Shown here piece after piece: positions 27,352 through 37,582 of a stretch of 64,000 nucleotides of DNA. Position 1 is the first letter of the stretch, and every line of letters starts with the position of its first letter. This DNA comes from Pseudoalteromonas tunicata (GTDB taxonomy: Bacteria > Pseudomonadota > Gammaproteobacteria > Enterobacterales > Alteromonadaceae). The position numbers and the translations under genes were made by a program. Location of the stretch: positions 1,032,001-1,096,000 of the forward strand of contig NZ_CP011032.1 of NCBI RefSeq assembly GCF_002310815.1, in the 5' to 3' direction. Under the pieces are notes generated by a model, which was not told the origin of the DNA, searched no databases, and saw only the letters and a list, made by a program, of their open reading frames with translations.

Positions 27352-30243
27352 ATGTCACACGCCAAATCTCTTGATCAACTAGAGCAAAAGCAAGATTTTA
27401 TTCGCCGTCATATCGGCCCGGATGCAGCGCAAACTGCAGCCATGCTAGCTGAATTAAATGTATCAAGTGTAGAAGAGCTTATCAGCCAAACTGTACCTGC
27501 AGATATTCGTTTAAAGCAGGGCTTAACAGTCGGTGAAAGCCGTACTGAAGTAGAAGCATTAAGCTACTTAAAATCGGTAGTATCAAAAAATAAACTCTAC
27601 AAATCGTATATCGGTCAAGGCTACCACCCGACATTAGTTCCTAACGTTATTTTACGTAACGTACTTGAAAATCCAGGTTGGTACACAGCGTACACGCCAT
27701 ACCAACCAGAAATCGCCCAAGGTCGTTTAGAATCATTATTAAACTTCCAAACGCTTTCGATTGATTTAACCGGTTTAGATTTAGCATCAGCGTCATTACT
27801 TGATGAAGCAACAGCCGCTGCCGAAGCAATGGCCCTTGCAAAACGTGTTGCTAAAGCGAAAAAAGCCAATGCTTTCTTCGTAGCCGATGACGTACACACA
27901 CAAACAATCGACGTAATTAAAACACGTGCAGGCCAATTTGGTTTTGACGTTGTTGTTGCGCCTGCGGCAGATGTGGCAAATCACGACATTTTTGGTGCGT
28001 TATTCCAATACCCATCAACAACGGGTGAAGTTGTTGATATCCCAGCTTTAATTGCAACAGTACAAGATAAAAAAGCCATTGCCTGTGTTGCAGCAGACAT
28101 CATGAGCTTAATTTTATTAAAATCACCAGGATCACTGGGTGCAGACGTAGTGCTAGGTTCAGCACAACGTTTTGGTGTACCTATGGGTTACGGCGGTCCA
28201 CACGCAGCGTTTTTTGCAACGCGTGATGAATACAAACGTTCATTACCAGGTCGTATCATCGGTATTTCAAAAGACCGTTTAGGTAACGACGCGCTACGTA
28301 TGGCAATGCAAACCCGCGAGCAACACATTCGCCGCGAAAAAGCCAACTCAAATATTTGTACAGCGCAAGTATTACTTGCCAACATGGCTGCGTTTTATGC
28401 GGTTTACCACGGCCCACAAGGCTTAAAAGTCATTGCGCAGCGTATTCACCGTTTTGCGGATATTTTAGCCGCTGGTTTACAAGCTAAAGGCGTAAGCTTA
28501 AAACATTCAACATGGTTTGATACGCTAACAGTTGTGGCTGCAAATAAAGACGAAGTTGTTGCTCGTGCATTAGCTGCAGAAATTAACTTTGCGACTAACC
28601 ACGCGGGTGAATACTCGATTTCAGTGAACGAAGAAACAACACGTGCTGATATCGCAACATTATTTGACGTTATTTTAGGCGCAGGCCATGGCTTAGATGT
28701 TGCTGCACTTGATGCGCAAATCACAGCAAATGGTTCAGATTCAATTCCAGCGGCACTGGTACGTGACGATGCCATTTTAACGCATCCAAACTTCAACTCG
28801 TACCATAGCGAAACAGAAATGCTTCGTTATATCAAACGTCTAGAAAACAAAGATTTATCGCTTAATCATTCAATGATTTCATTAGGTTCTTGTACCATGA
28901 AATTGAATGCAACAGCAGAGATGATCCCAGTAACGTGGCCTGAAATTGCTAACCTTCACCCATTCTGCCCATTAGACCAAGCAGCTGGTTACCAAATCAT
29001 GATCAACGAATTACATGATTGGTTAGTGAATATTACCGGTTACGATGCGGTGTCAATGCAACCAAACTCAGGTGCACAAGGCGAATACGCAGGCTTAATC
29101 GCCATTCGTAAATACCACGAATCACGCGGCGACTTCCACCGTAATGTGTGTTTAATTCCAAGCTCTGCGCACGGTACAAACCCTGCAACAGCGCAAATGG
29201 CAAGCATGAAAGTAGTGGTTGTTAACTGTGATAAAAACGGTAACGTTGATATGGCTGACTTAAAAGCGAAAGCTGAAGAAGTGTCAGAAAACCTATCGTG
29301 CATCATGGTAACTTATCCATCAACACACGGCGTGTACGAAGCTACCATCCGTGAGTTATGTGACGTCATTCACCAACACGGTGGCCAAGTGTACATGGAT
29401 GGCGCAAACATGAACGCGCAAGTAGGTGTTACAAGCCCAGGTTTCATCGGCTCAGACGTATCACACTTAAACTTACACAAAACATTCTGTATCCCACACG
29501 GCGGCGGCGGCCCAGGTGTTGGCCCAATTGGTGTGAAATCACACTTAGCGCCATTTATGCCTAACCACAGCGTTATCAACGTGCCAGGTACAACAGCAGG
29601 TAACGGTGCAGTATCTGCAGCGCCTTATGGTTCTGCTGCCATCCTTCCTATTTCATGGGCATACATCACCATGATGGGTAGCGAAGGCTTAAAACAAGCA
29701 ACCGAAATGGCTATTGTCAATGCAAACTACTTAACTGAAAAGTTAAGCAAGCATTTCCCAATTTTATACCGTGGTCAAAATAGCCGTGTTGCGCACGAAT
29801 GTATCGTTGATTTACGCCCATTAAAAGAAGCCACAGGCATCACAGAAATGGACGTAGCAAAACGCTTAATGGATTACGGTTTCCACGCACCAACTATGTC
29901 GTTCCCAGTAGCTGGCACGTTAATGATTGAGCCAACTGAATCTGAGTCTAAAGTTGAAATCGACCGCTTTATTGAAGCAATGGTTTCTATTAAAGGCGAA
30001 ATCGATAAAGTAGCAAGCGGCGAGTGGACAGTGGAAAACAACCCATTAGTATTTGCACCGCATACTCAAGCAGACGTACTTGGCAACGAGTGGGACCGTG
30101 CATATGACCGTTTCTACGCAGCGTTCCCAGTACCAGCGGTAGCTAAAAACAAATTCTGGCCAACAGTAACCCGTATTGATGACGTATACGGCGACCGCAA
30201 CCTAGTGTGTGCATGCCCACCGATTGACAGCTATACAGAATAA
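27352..30243 (+). CDS. gcvP: glycine dehydrogenase (decarboxylating), P protein
   Basis: The P protein decarboxylates glycine with pyridoxal phosphate and loads the remaining aminomethyl group on H protein. The fused single-chain form of 963 residues is present. The N-terminal half has [17 protein letters not shown] and [18 protein letters not shown]. The C-terminal half carries the PLP lysine at residue 710 in [17 protein letters not shown], preceded by [12 protein letters not shown]. The codon choice of gcvP is rich in C- and A-ending codons compared with flanking accessory genes, as expected for a well-expressed gene. Confidence 0.97.
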   Translation: MSHAKSLDQLEQKQDFIRRHIGPDAAQTAAMLAELNVSSVEELISQTVPADIRLKQGLTVGESRTEVEALSYLKSVVSKNKLYKSYIGQGYHPTLVPNVILRNVLENPGWYTAYTPYQPEIAQGRLESLLNFQTLSIDLTGLDLASASLLDEATAAAEAMALAKRVAKAKKANAFFVADDVHTQTIDVIKTRAGQFGFDVVVAPAADVANHDIFGALFQYPSTTGEVVDIPALIATVQDKKAIACVAADIMSLILLKSPGSLGADVVLGSAQRFGVPMGYGGPHAAFFATRDEYKRSLPGRIIGISKDRLGNDALRMAMQTREQHIRREKANSNICTAQVLLANMAAFYAVYHGPQGLKVIAQRIHRFADILAAGLQAKGVSLKHSTWFDTLTVVAANKDEVVARALAAEINFATNHAGEYSISVNEETTRADIATLFDVILGAGHGLDVAALDAQITANGSDSIPAALVRDDAILTHPNFNSYHSETEMLRYIKRLENKDLSLNHSMISLGSCTMKLNATAEMIPVTWPEIANLHPFCPLDQAAGYQIMINELHDWLVNITGYDAVSMQPNSGAQGEYAGLIAIRKYHESRGDFHRNVCLIPSSAHGTNPATAQMASMKVVVVNCDKNGNVDMADLKAKAEEVSENLSCIMVTYPSTHGVYEATIRELCDVIHQHGGQVYMDGANMNAQVGVTSPGFIGSDVSHLNLHKTFCIPHGGGGPGVGPIGVKSHLAPFMPNHSVINVPGTTAGNGAVSAAPYGSAAILPISWAYITMMGSEGLKQATEMAIVNANYLTEKLSKHFPILYRGQNSRVAHECIVDLRPLKEATGITEMDVAKRLMDYGFHAPTMSFPVAGTLMIEPTESESKVEIDRFIEAMVSIKGEIDKVASGEWTVENNPLVFAPHTQADVLGNEWDRAYDRFYAAFPVPAVAKNKFWPTVTRIDDVYGDRNLVCACPPIDSYTE

Positions 30244-30363
30244 TTAAAATTTATGTCACTTTCGAATAAAGATTGAAACAATAGAAACAAGTTTGAAACT
30301 TTAATAAAGTTTGAAAGTAACATTAATAGAAGCCTGTAAATGTGAACAAGTAATTAAAAATAG

Positions 30364-30437
30364 ACAAACTCATAGTTTGTTTATTTTTTTACCCAGAAAA
30401 AGGCGAGTCTTATCAGAAATGATAGGCTCGCCTTTTT
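30364..30437 (+). terminator. two successive terminators after gcvP
   Basis: The first is a stem ACAAACT/AGTTTGT (30364-30380) with a T-rich tail to 30390. The second has a long stem AAAAAGGCGAG with CTCGCCTTTTT (30397-30437) and an inner pairing. The rest of the 340-bp gap to the next gene is AT-rich with no other feature seen. Together they insulate the core gcv genes from the accessory region. Confidence 0.85.
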
Positions 30438-30583
30438 CATATATAAGTTAAACATTCTTAGTAAAATAAAAAATAGTAAGTCAATTACTATTTTTTATTG
30501 ACTCATTTTAAATCATGCGCTAAATTACACTCAACAAGAAAATACTAATCAGTTTACGATTTTTAATGTGTTGGGAGATTGTT

Positions 30584-31180
30584 ATGATATTTGAACAATG
30601 TGAAACTATGTTTGCAGGTGCACCAAGTGCATTTTTTGAAAAAGAAACTGCACAGCAATCAGATCATAAGTACTGTGCTCTTAAAGGGAGTGACCTTTTA
30701 TCTGATGGTTATATATCAACAGAAAGCCTTCAACGTATAGAAGTTAAAGAAGGCAAAAAAATTGATAAGTTTCTTCTGAAATCTGGTGATGTGGTTTTAC
30801 TAGCACGTGGCCAATCGATGAAATGTTGCATTGTAACGGAGGAAGTAGCAAAACATAATTTAGTTGCTACAGCTAACTTCATTGTTATACGAATTAAGAG
30901 CGGACTAAAAGCTGAATTTATTGTTAGTTACTTTAATTCACCTTTAGGTAAAAAAGCACTTAACCATTCTAGTGTATCTTCTTCTACCAATGTAATTAAG
31001 AGCATCTCTCTAAGTGGTCTTAAAAAAATAAATATTAAATTTCCAACTGTTGAAGTTCAAAACCAAATTGCAGGATTATTTCATGCTGGCATTGCCGCTA
31101 ACCGCGCAACGTTAAAGCTCGCTGAGCAACAGCAAAAAACTGTTGAAGCTAAAGTTCTTAACTTAATTGAGGCTACATAA
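30584..31180 (+). CDS. half-size HsdS-like specificity protein (single target-recognition domain)
   Basis: A 198-residue protein that resembles half of a type I restriction specificity subunit. Residues about 20-145 look like one target-recognition domain, with FLLKSGDVVLLARGQSMKCC and ANFIVIRIKSG. Residues about 150-198 carry the conserved HsdS helical end, IKFPTVEVQNQIAGLF followed by the long helix AEQQQKTVEAKVLNLIEA. Full HsdS has two such units. The start is ATG 30584 with GGAG 7 nt upstream; the frame is open a little further (30566). The next gene starts 2 bp after its stop, so the two products are probably partners. It could bind DNA as a dimer; no restriction gene is intact nearby. 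Confidence 0.7.
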   Translation: MIFEQCETMFAGAPSAFFEKETAQQSDHKYCALKGSDLLSDGYISTESLQRIEVKEGKKIDKFLLKSGDVVLLARGQSMKCCIVTEEVAKHNLVATANFIVIRIKSGLKAEFIVSYFNSPLGKKALNHSSVSSSTNVIKSISLSGLKKINIKFPTVEVQNQIAGLFHAGIAANRATLKLAEQQQKTVEAKVLNLIEAT

Positions 31181-31181
31181 A

Positions 31182-32468
31182 ATGATTAATGAAGATTATA
31201 AAAAAGCGATTTGGAATTTAGTCGATACAGGCCGAGGGATCACCGACCCTCGCAATACCTTAGATATAATCACTACGGTTGCAACCTGTGCTTTATTGAA
31301 TCAGGAGCGCTTTACACATATTAAAAATATGGGAGCTAATGCGATAATTCCAGCATTAAATGAAGTGATACTTGAGTTAAGAAAAAAGTATAAAACAGCT
31401 TTTGAACATTGCACTGAAATTAATATATTGCCTGAAAGCGTTATAACCAGAATTGTATATAGCATTGCCTCATTTGAAGATTTATCAGCATTTGCTCCTG
31501 CTATAAGAGAGCTATTAATTGATCATGCTGGTAAGCATGGGCAATTTGGTAGCACTGCTTACATGGAAAAATTGATTACTAAATTAGTAGGCGATGCTTC
31601 CCAAAAAACATTGTTAGATGCTGCTTGTGGTCTAGCTCGAACTTCGAGCTTAATTAAAACAAAGCAAACTTTTTTGCAAGAATTATTTTTAGAGTCAGCA
31701 AGTCTGTCCAATCGCTTACTATTGCTAGAAGGTAAAAACTTAGAAATTTTTACAGGAAACAGTTTAAGTGAATTTAAGTTCGAAGGTAAAAAGTTTGACC
31801 TGGTAGTAATGGAGCCACCATTAGCTCAAAAGTTTGAGAGTAATTTTCGTACGGAATTAGAACACAGTCCTTTTATAATCACTGAACAGGGTAAATCTAT
31901 CCCTACATCAGCAGGTGATGCTATTTGGATGCAATTTGCTCTTCATCAACTCAATGAAACAGGTAAAGCGTATTTAGTGTTACCTCAAGGGTGTTTGTTT
32001 CGTGGTGGTTATGATGCTGCTGTACGTGAGCACTTGTTAAACCATGAATTGGTAGATTATATCGTTGCATTACCATCAGGGGTTTTAAATGGAACAGGTA
32101 TTGAGCCAGTACTACTAGTGCTTGATAAAGCGAAAGTTAAAGGTAGCCCAATTCGCTTTATTGATATTCGAGATATAGGTCATAAAAACAAGTTTCATAT
32201 TGAGCTTAGTAAATCTGATTTAGAAGAAATTTCAGGTTTAGTTAATGGCGATATTGCAGATGAATCGAAAGCTAAAAACGTGACAATACGCGAGATCAGA
32301 CAAACCGAATCTGATAATACGGGTAACAACTTAAACATCTCTAAATATGTTTATGTTGATGAAGTTATAGAAATACCCAACATGGCTGAACAGCTAAAAA
32401 TGTTAGCTCAGTATCAACAATATTTTGAACAAACTCAGCAGGAGTTACTAACGTTATTAAATCAATAA
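31182..32468 (+). CDS. N6-adenine methylase-like (HsdM-like) protein with altered catalytic motifs
   Basis: A 428-residue protein with the layout of a type I methylase: a helical N-terminal part (about 1-110), a Rossmann-like domain and a helical end. Its SAM loop reads LDAACGLARTSS where HsdM has DPACGSGG, and motif IV reads VMEPPLAQ where active enzymes have NPPF or NPPY. Both changes remove residues needed for methyl transfer, so I infer that it does not methylate, although the fold is kept (AGDAIWMQFALHQL, YLVLPQGCLFRGG, LPSGVLNGTGIEPVLLVLDK). It is coupled to the half-size HsdS-like gene. It may act as a DNA-bound scaffold or regulator; this is inference. Confidence 0.7.
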   Translation: MINEDYKKAIWNLVDTGRGITDPRNTLDIITTVATCALLNQERFTHIKNMGANAIIPALNEVILELRKKYKTAFEHCTEINILPESVITRIVYSIASFEDLSAFAPAIRELLIDHAGKHGQFGSTAYMEKLITKLVGDASQKTLLDAACGLARTSSLIKTKQTFLQELFLESASLSNRLLLLEGKNLEIFTGNSLSEFKFEGKKFDLVVMEPPLAQKFESNFRTELEHSPFIITEQGKSIPTSAGDAIWMQFALHQLNETGKAYLVLPQGCLFRGGYDAAVREHLLNHELVDYIVALPSGVLNGTGIEPVLLVLDKAKVKGSPIRFIDIRDIGHKNKFHIELSKSDLEEISGLVNGDIADESKAKNVTIREIRQTESDNTGNNLNISKYVYVDEVIEIPNMAEQLKMLAQYQQYFEQTQQELLTLLNQ

Positions 32469-32483
32469 AATAAGGAGGTTACA

Positions 32484-32921
32484 ATGTTAAACATATATGT
32501 ATCAATCTCAGGTTCTTTGGAACAGCAACACTGTTATAGTGTTGCGAGAAATGAACACTACAGGATTAAAAGCGCGAATAATAACAACTATTTGCCGATA
32601 CCTGAAAAAGTTAAAACGAGCTTTCACCACCAATTTGAGCAAGTGGGTAGTAAAGATAAACAACAAAAAAGAAAACATGCACTCAAGCAAATAATTAGTG
32701 AAGTATATGCCAGCGCATGTGGCGTAATAAATGTTGAAGCTACGGAAAAACTGTTTATATCGTTTAGCAATGTAACCATGAATTTTTATGTAACACCTAA
32801 AACCAAAGCCTTATTTTTTAATTGGTTTCAAGATGTCAGAAGAGACAAAAACGCAAAATCGCGTTGGTATGTGCTTAGTGCATTAGTCTATTACGCATGG
32901 CTTGCCGCTGAGCAGTCATAA
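32484..32921 (+). CDS. unknown protein, third gene of the HsdS-like/HsdM-like module
   Basis: A 145-residue protein with no family that I recognise. It has a nearly perfect Shine-Dalgarno sequence (TAAGGAGGT) before ATG 32484, 15 bp after the methylase-like gene, so it belongs to the same transcript and may be made in larger amounts. The N-terminus is beta-like (MLNIYVSISGSLEQQ). A basic middle (KDKQQKRKHALKQIISEVYA) and an aromatic C-terminal helix (WYVLSALVYYAWLAAEQ) follow. No catalytic motif or signal peptide is visible. An overlapping frame at 32497-32694 is a shadow. Confidence 0.6.
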   Translation: MLNIYVSISGSLEQQHCYSVARNEHYRIKSANNNNYLPIPEKVKTSFHHQFEQVGSKDKQQKRKHALKQIISEVYASACGVINVEATEKLFISFSNVTMNFYVTPKTKALFFNWFQDVRRDKNAKSRWYVLSALVYYAWLAAEQS

Positions 32922-33016
32922 CAAATTAAGTAGTGAGTAATCATCTTTTATGATTACTCACTGTAAAACCAAATTATAAGTCTTCGTTAACGAAGCAAAC
33001 TTAAAAGCAGAATCAA

Positions 33017-33631
33017 ATGACTACAGAAACTAAAGTAGAAAAAACAGCAGAAAAAATCACCTTAGAAGAGCTAAGAAGCTGGTTATGGGGAAGTGCCGAT
33101 ATTATGCGTGGCACAGTAGACAGTAGTGACTTTAAAAACTACATATTTGGTCTCATTTTTATTAAACGTCTTTCTGATGTATTTGATGAACGTATTGCTG
33201 ACGTAATGAAAGAGGAAGATTGCAGCGCTACAGAGGCAATGGAACTTATTCAATCTGACAACCCTGAGCAATTTGTACCAGAAGATGCACGTTGGGCAAA
33301 TTTAGTTAAGAAAACTGAAAATGTCGGTGAAAGTATCGATGAAGCTTTTGCTGAAATTGAACGTCAAAATACGTCACTAGAAAAAGTACTTACTGCTATT
33401 CAATTTGGTGATAAAGACAAACTGAGTAATGAGTTATTAATGCGTTTATTACGTCATTTCAATAAACATAAGCTAGGTAACAAAAACCTTTATAAAGCCG
33501 ATTTACTTGGTGATGCTTACGAGTACCTTATTGGTATGTTTGCTGATGATGCAGGTAAAAAAGGTGGTGAATTCTACATAATGTCATATACAAATTTACC
33601 CAACAAAAGTCATCTTAAACTAGCAGCATAA
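33017..33631 (+). pseudogene. hsdM: truncated type I restriction methylase HsdM (N-terminal fragment)
   Basis: This is the N-terminal 190 residues of a normal HsdM, followed by a 12-15 residue foreign end. It opens with the HsdM N-terminal helical domain (LRSWLWGSADIMRG, YIFGLIFIKRLSDVF) and reaches LLGDAYEYLIGMFADDAGKKGGEFY, where active enzymes continue TPRSVV into the catalytic domain. Here the frame runs into IMSYTNLPNKSHLKLAA and stops. The whole SAM-binding domain and its NPPF motif are missing and no remainder is seen downstream, so the gene was broken by deletion or insertion at about 33577. No hsdR or intact hsdS follows. Confidence 0.8.
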
Positions 33632-33826
33632 AGTGTTACCTTTTTATCTGTGCTGAATGGGCTTTTGATTTGAGATGATAACCCTAAGTTGTAGTACTCA
33701 TACTCAATCTGAAATTAGGGGCTATCGAGCTTAAGCTGTGACTAAAAAGTGCTTCACAAAATAAGTGAATTCAGTAAAGCAACCTTTCTTGGGATATCAC
33801 TATGAGTGATAGTTAATTTAATACCA
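33632..33826. other. junction sequence after truncated hsdM
   Basis: No coding signal. The hairpin TATCACTATGAGTGATA near 33796-33812 may be a terminator for the small gene on the minus strand or a mobile-element end. Confidence 0.35.
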
Positions 33827-34015
33827 TTAAAAATCACTCTCGGTAAAACCGATTTGCTGGCCATCGCCATACACGACAGCGTCAAATCGATTATTATTCT
33901 GAGCTAATTTATCTAGCCTTCTTTTAATAACTGCTTCAGCTTTCTCAAATGTTTTATTTAACGTGCTTCTACTTTTTTTGCCAGTTGTAAAATTCGTAAT
34001 AATCAAAGTAACCAT
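33827..34015 (-). CDS. small hypothetical protein
   Basis: A 62-residue protein starting at ATG 34015, chosen because GGGGAG lies 7-8 nt before it; a longer frame from 34039 lacks a signal. The sequence is basic and helical in the middle (KSRSTLNKTFEKAEAVIKRRLD) with a beta-like end (AVVYGDGQQIGFTES). No family is recognised. It looks like the small cytoplasmic proteins common in genomic islands. Confidence 0.5.
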   Translation of the reverse strand: MVTLIITNFTTGKKSRSTLNKTFEKAEAVIKRRLDKLAQNNNRFDAVVYGDGQQIGFTESDF

Positions 34016-34833
34016 GCTTTTCTCCCCAAAGTAAATCATTCGTTAAGTGTGGCGGCTGCTTTGCAGCCATTAAGCCGCGCTTACCGAGTGATAACGACGT
34101 TTCAGGAATGGGGGAAGCTGTCCACCTGTTGTTCGAGAGACTCTGCAAGAATTCATGGAAGGGACCCTGGTAGGGAAGGTGCCATTAATTTTGCAAGAGA
34201 TACTAGAAGAACTGGTTGATAGATTCACACATGGATGGAATTGGGGTGGATGATGCCTTTCGCGGCGAGCGAACCCTGCGGGAGCATATTGCTCTAATAA
34301 TCGAACAGTCTAAATAGACTAAATCTGACAGTCTCAAATGAGCGCAGGCTAATGGAATTTTAGCCTCACTCCCATTAACCTGAGCGAAAAACGGACACAC
34401 AGAGAATAGTCTGATGATCTGAATCTAGGTTGGATATCTATCCGAAGCGGGCCAAAGAACCTGTCAGCACAATATGTAATCTATACTGAATATATTGAGT
34501 ACTGGACTGCTACACTTTCCTTTTCCATACGATTTTTTAACTTAATTCAAAATTTATCTGCTCATAAAGCGAACTTTTATTCTTGTGCTATTGTTTTATT
34601 ATTGATAACTTTTCTGTATAAAAAGTAGGCGCTCTAAGTTCATGTATTTTCTGTCAAGTTCTAAATTTACAAATCTTTTTGTTTATAAGTAACTCTTAAT
34701 GGAGGGAAAAATGTTAAGTCAAATCGAAAGGTTTGATTAGATAGCAAAGTATTGTCATTGACTTGAAAAATCGGAAACAATCGCGCTAAAAAACATAGTC
34801 TTAATTAATTTATTTTGGTAAATGGAGTTACAT
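34016..34833. other. 818-bp stretch with no intact gene
   Basis: A hairpin GCGGCTGC...GCAGCC...GCCGC lies at 34052-34078. Plus-strand reading at about 34209-34310 gives the protein-like segment VDDAFRGERTLREHIALI, broken by stops on both sides, so a decayed gene or mobile-element remnant is possible. The last 250 bp are very AT-rich and should contain the patatin promoter. No tRNA or known RNA was recognised. Confidence 0.35.
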
Positions 34834-37248
34834 ATGAAATCTATTTTTTATTGGTTTTTGTTATCAGTTCCATGCTTTTCATCAATTGCCCTTGCACAAG
34901 AAAAGGACACAAGCGCGGTTGTCATATCTGGTGGTATTAGTCTCGGAGTCTATGAGGCAGGACTGAATCACGTAATAGTAAAAACGATGAATTCTGAGCA
35001 TAAATATTTAATCCCCTCAAAAATGGATGTTAAAAAACTCCCAAAAATGAATGTTACAACAGGCTCATCAGCAGGTGCGATTAATTCTATAGCGTCAGCT
35101 ATAAGCTCATGTATCAAATACGATAAATACAGTCAGACTCTATTCGACAATATCTTTAGGGATATATGGATAGGTGTAGGATTAGACAATTTAATGCCCG
35201 TAGATTACTCCAAATATGATGGTTTATCTCTAGGCGGGGTTTCAGCCAATAATGAAAAGCAAAAAATAGTAGACTCTATTTTTAGTCGAACTGTATTTGA
35301 GGAGCCCATAGATAAATTGCGAAATATGTTTGAAACAGGTCAGGCTAAGAAAGACTGTAATATTATTGTTGGAATCATGGTGACATTAGCAAGACCAAAT
35401 GAAATTCAACTTGAATTAAATAACAATACTTCGGCTACTATTCGGGAACAAAGTTATGCGATTCCTATTCGTCTTATATCGGTTCCCGACATAGATGGTG
35501 CATATCGTTTAGCATTCGAGGCGCTATCAGACGAAGAATTACCTTGGTCGTTGATAGACACTTCAAATCGCAAGTATATCCAATTGCCGTCACATGCAGG
35601 CCGAATTCCATTTGACTCTGTTATTCGTGCAGGCCTAGCGTCTAGCGCTTTTCCCGGTGCATTCGGCCCAATCACGTTGAATTACTGTTTTTACGACAAA
35701 GCGCAGACAGCCAAAAAGTATTGTCATAAAGATAATGCACTGAAAGGAATGTTCATTGATGGTGGATATTTTAACAATATTCCTATCGGATTAGCAGCTG
35801 AACTTATGTCTACCTTCAATGAAAGAGGGGATATTGGAAGTTTTGTATTTATTGATCCGGATAATACCAACAGACCCTCTGATCCTAAAGAGTATGAACA
35901 ACAATCAAACTTAACAGAAGCTCAGAAGCTGGAAAAAGAACAAAAAGAACAAAAAGAAACATCCTTAACATTGATGAACCAACTGAAAAATATATTACCT
36001 GGAATTGGCACGCTTCGAAAACGCGACCTACAAAACGATTTAAACTTGTACTTCGCGGTTAATAAAAAAAGTCAGCGGAGCTATAGTCCAACTGTTCGTA
36101 ATCCGTATCTGACAGGAAATTTTTTAGGAGCATTTGGCGCTTTCTTTGATCCATCTTTTCGTGAATATGATTACGTAGCGGGAGTTTATGATGGTATGCG
36201 TTTTGTTTCACAGCAATTGTGCGCTGACGAGTTATCAGACAATATTAAAACTAAATGCGAAGTGGACACCTTTAGGCAGGTTTTGAGTCAAGTCACTGAA
36301 GGTGTTTCTACTAGTAAGGAAAGCGAATTAATATATTTAAGAGATTTTAACGCCTTAGTAGGCGCTTTTTTAAATGACGATTTTGCATCGTGTGTAAATG
36401 CACAAAAATGTTCTGAAGAAAATTCGCCTTGGCTTGAGGTTATTAATTCTCTGTATGATAAAAATTATTCCTCAAAGACTTATTTAGTGTTTTTAGCTAT
36501 ACATGAAACTGGAGACAAAAAAATTGATGATTTTTTGAATAATTATACTGCTGAGTATATCAGCTATAGAGATGGAAAAGACAGTTCCATTATGGTTTCA
36601 GACCAATTGAACTACATGATGTTCCGGCGAGATTTTTGGCGCACCCTTATAGTTAAACGGGCGACTCAACGGTTAATTTATTTAGAACGAGAGAATCGCG
36701 GTGGCTTTAATAAACTCTTGTCTGGTGCCTACATATTAATTCCGCCTGACAGTTTTGCTTCTGAGAATATTGGAAATGTTAGGCCCCATGATCAATCAAG
36801 TTTACTTATTTCTCTTGCTCCTGATCAATTTGGCTTAGACGCTGTTCAAACTGGGATCGTCGTTGCCTGGTCCCAAGAACCTAATTTTCGAGCTACCGGA
36901 ACATACAATGGGAATTTTGAGTTCGGTATGTCTTTGCATATGCAAATTAAAGATAAATCTGATGACCGTGTCGACTTTGTGAATGCTTGGGTTGGCACCC
37001 GTTTTCATCGTCCAAGCACATTCTATTCTTCATGGGGTGGATCTTTATCAGTCAATAGAAACATTTCAAACACTGATAATTTTGGTAATAAAGTATTACT
37101 TGGTGGAGAGATAAATTTTGGGTTTTTGTCTGATAAAATACGATTTTCAATAGGGACTAGAGATATATTGAGTGATTATGGCGGGGAAGATTGGAGCGTC
37201 AAATTAATGTTCACCAATATTGATGACTTGATATGGGCTTTTAAATAA
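34834..37248 (+). CDS. exported patatin-like phospholipase
   Basis: An 804-residue secreted or outer-membrane lipid acyl hydrolase candidate. The signal peptide MKSIFYWFLLSVPCFSSIALA is cleaved near residue 21. The patatin fold follows: oxyanion loop SGGISLGVYEAG (about 33-44), nucleophile Ser79 in GSSAGAIN, and the dyad Asp309 in IDGGYFNN. A helical linker with KEQKEQKE sits near 370. The last 180 residues alternate polar and hydrophobic residues and end IDDLIWAFK, which hints at beta strands, possibly a membrane barrel. The RBS GGAG at 34825-34828 selects ATG 34834. It is a single gene in accessory DNA. Confidence 0.85.
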   Translation: MKSIFYWFLLSVPCFSSIALAQEKDTSAVVISGGISLGVYEAGLNHVIVKTMNSEHKYLIPSKMDVKKLPKMNVTTGSSAGAINSIASAISSCIKYDKYSQTLFDNIFRDIWIGVGLDNLMPVDYSKYDGLSLGGVSANNEKQKIVDSIFSRTVFEEPIDKLRNMFETGQAKKDCNIIVGIMVTLARPNEIQLELNNNTSATIREQSYAIPIRLISVPDIDGAYRLAFEALSDEELPWSLIDTSNRKYIQLPSHAGRIPFDSVIRAGLASSAFPGAFGPITLNYCFYDKAQTAKKYCHKDNALKGMFIDGGYFNNIPIGLAAELMSTFNERGDIGSFVFIDPDNTNRPSDPKEYEQQSNLTEAQKLEKEQKEQKETSLTLMNQLKNILPGIGTLRKRDLQNDLNLYFAVNKKSQRSYSPTVRNPYLTGNFLGAFGAFFDPSFREYDYVAGVYDGMRFVSQQLCADELSDNIKTKCEVDTFRQVLSQVTEGVSTSKESELIYLRDFNALVGAFLNDDFASCVNAQKCSEENSPWLEVINSLYDKNYSSKTYLVFLAIHETGDKKIDDFLNNYTAEYISYRDGKDSSIMVSDQLNYMMFRRDFWRTLIVKRATQRLIYLERENRGGFNKLLSGAYILIPPDSFASENIGNVRPHDQSSLLISLAPDQFGLDAVQTGIVVAWSQEPNFRATGTYNGNFEFGMSLHMQIKDKSDDRVDFVNAWVGTRFHRPSTFYSSWGGSLSVNRNISNTDNFGNKVLLGGEINFGFLSDKIRFSIGTRDILSDYGGEDWSVKLMFTNIDDLIWAFK

Positions 37249-37582
37249 CATGAAAAATCAAGGTGTCCGATTTCTTTCATCTCGCATTTTAAATAAACTC
37301 ACCTTTTACAAAATCATCGCATGATGTAGTGCAATAATTTTCGAAAAGATGTAAATCGTTCCGTGCTATAATCTTGGCATTCTTTCGCGATATTGGAGCG
37401 TCACCCCTACAGTGCGAGCAATTTAGTTCTTTGGCACAAAATAGTTGTTTAGCAAAGAAAATTGGTGTTAACAGATCTCATATGTAGTAGATCTCATTCA
37501 TCATTAAACAAAGCGGTTTTCTAAGGTTTAACTTCTAACGGTAAGCCAACATTTATAATCAGCATTAGACTTCTGAGTTTCA
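37249..37582. other. spacer after the patatin gene
   Basis: AT-rich, without a convincing gene, RNA or terminator. Nothing specific is seen. Confidence 0.4.

Noticed and set aside
34041..34098. Possible integron attC site (GTTAAGT and ATAAC with a nested hairpin)
   Set aside because: The outer boxes are in the wrong order for attC and there is no integrase gene or cassette array in the window.
34203..34400. A 65-codon minus-strand frame
   Set aside because: No start signal, and the opposite strand reads at least as protein-like; neither is intact.
34834..37248. Patatin as effector of a CBASS-type anti-phage system
   Set aside because: It has a secretion signal and there is no cyclic nucleotide synthase gene nearby.
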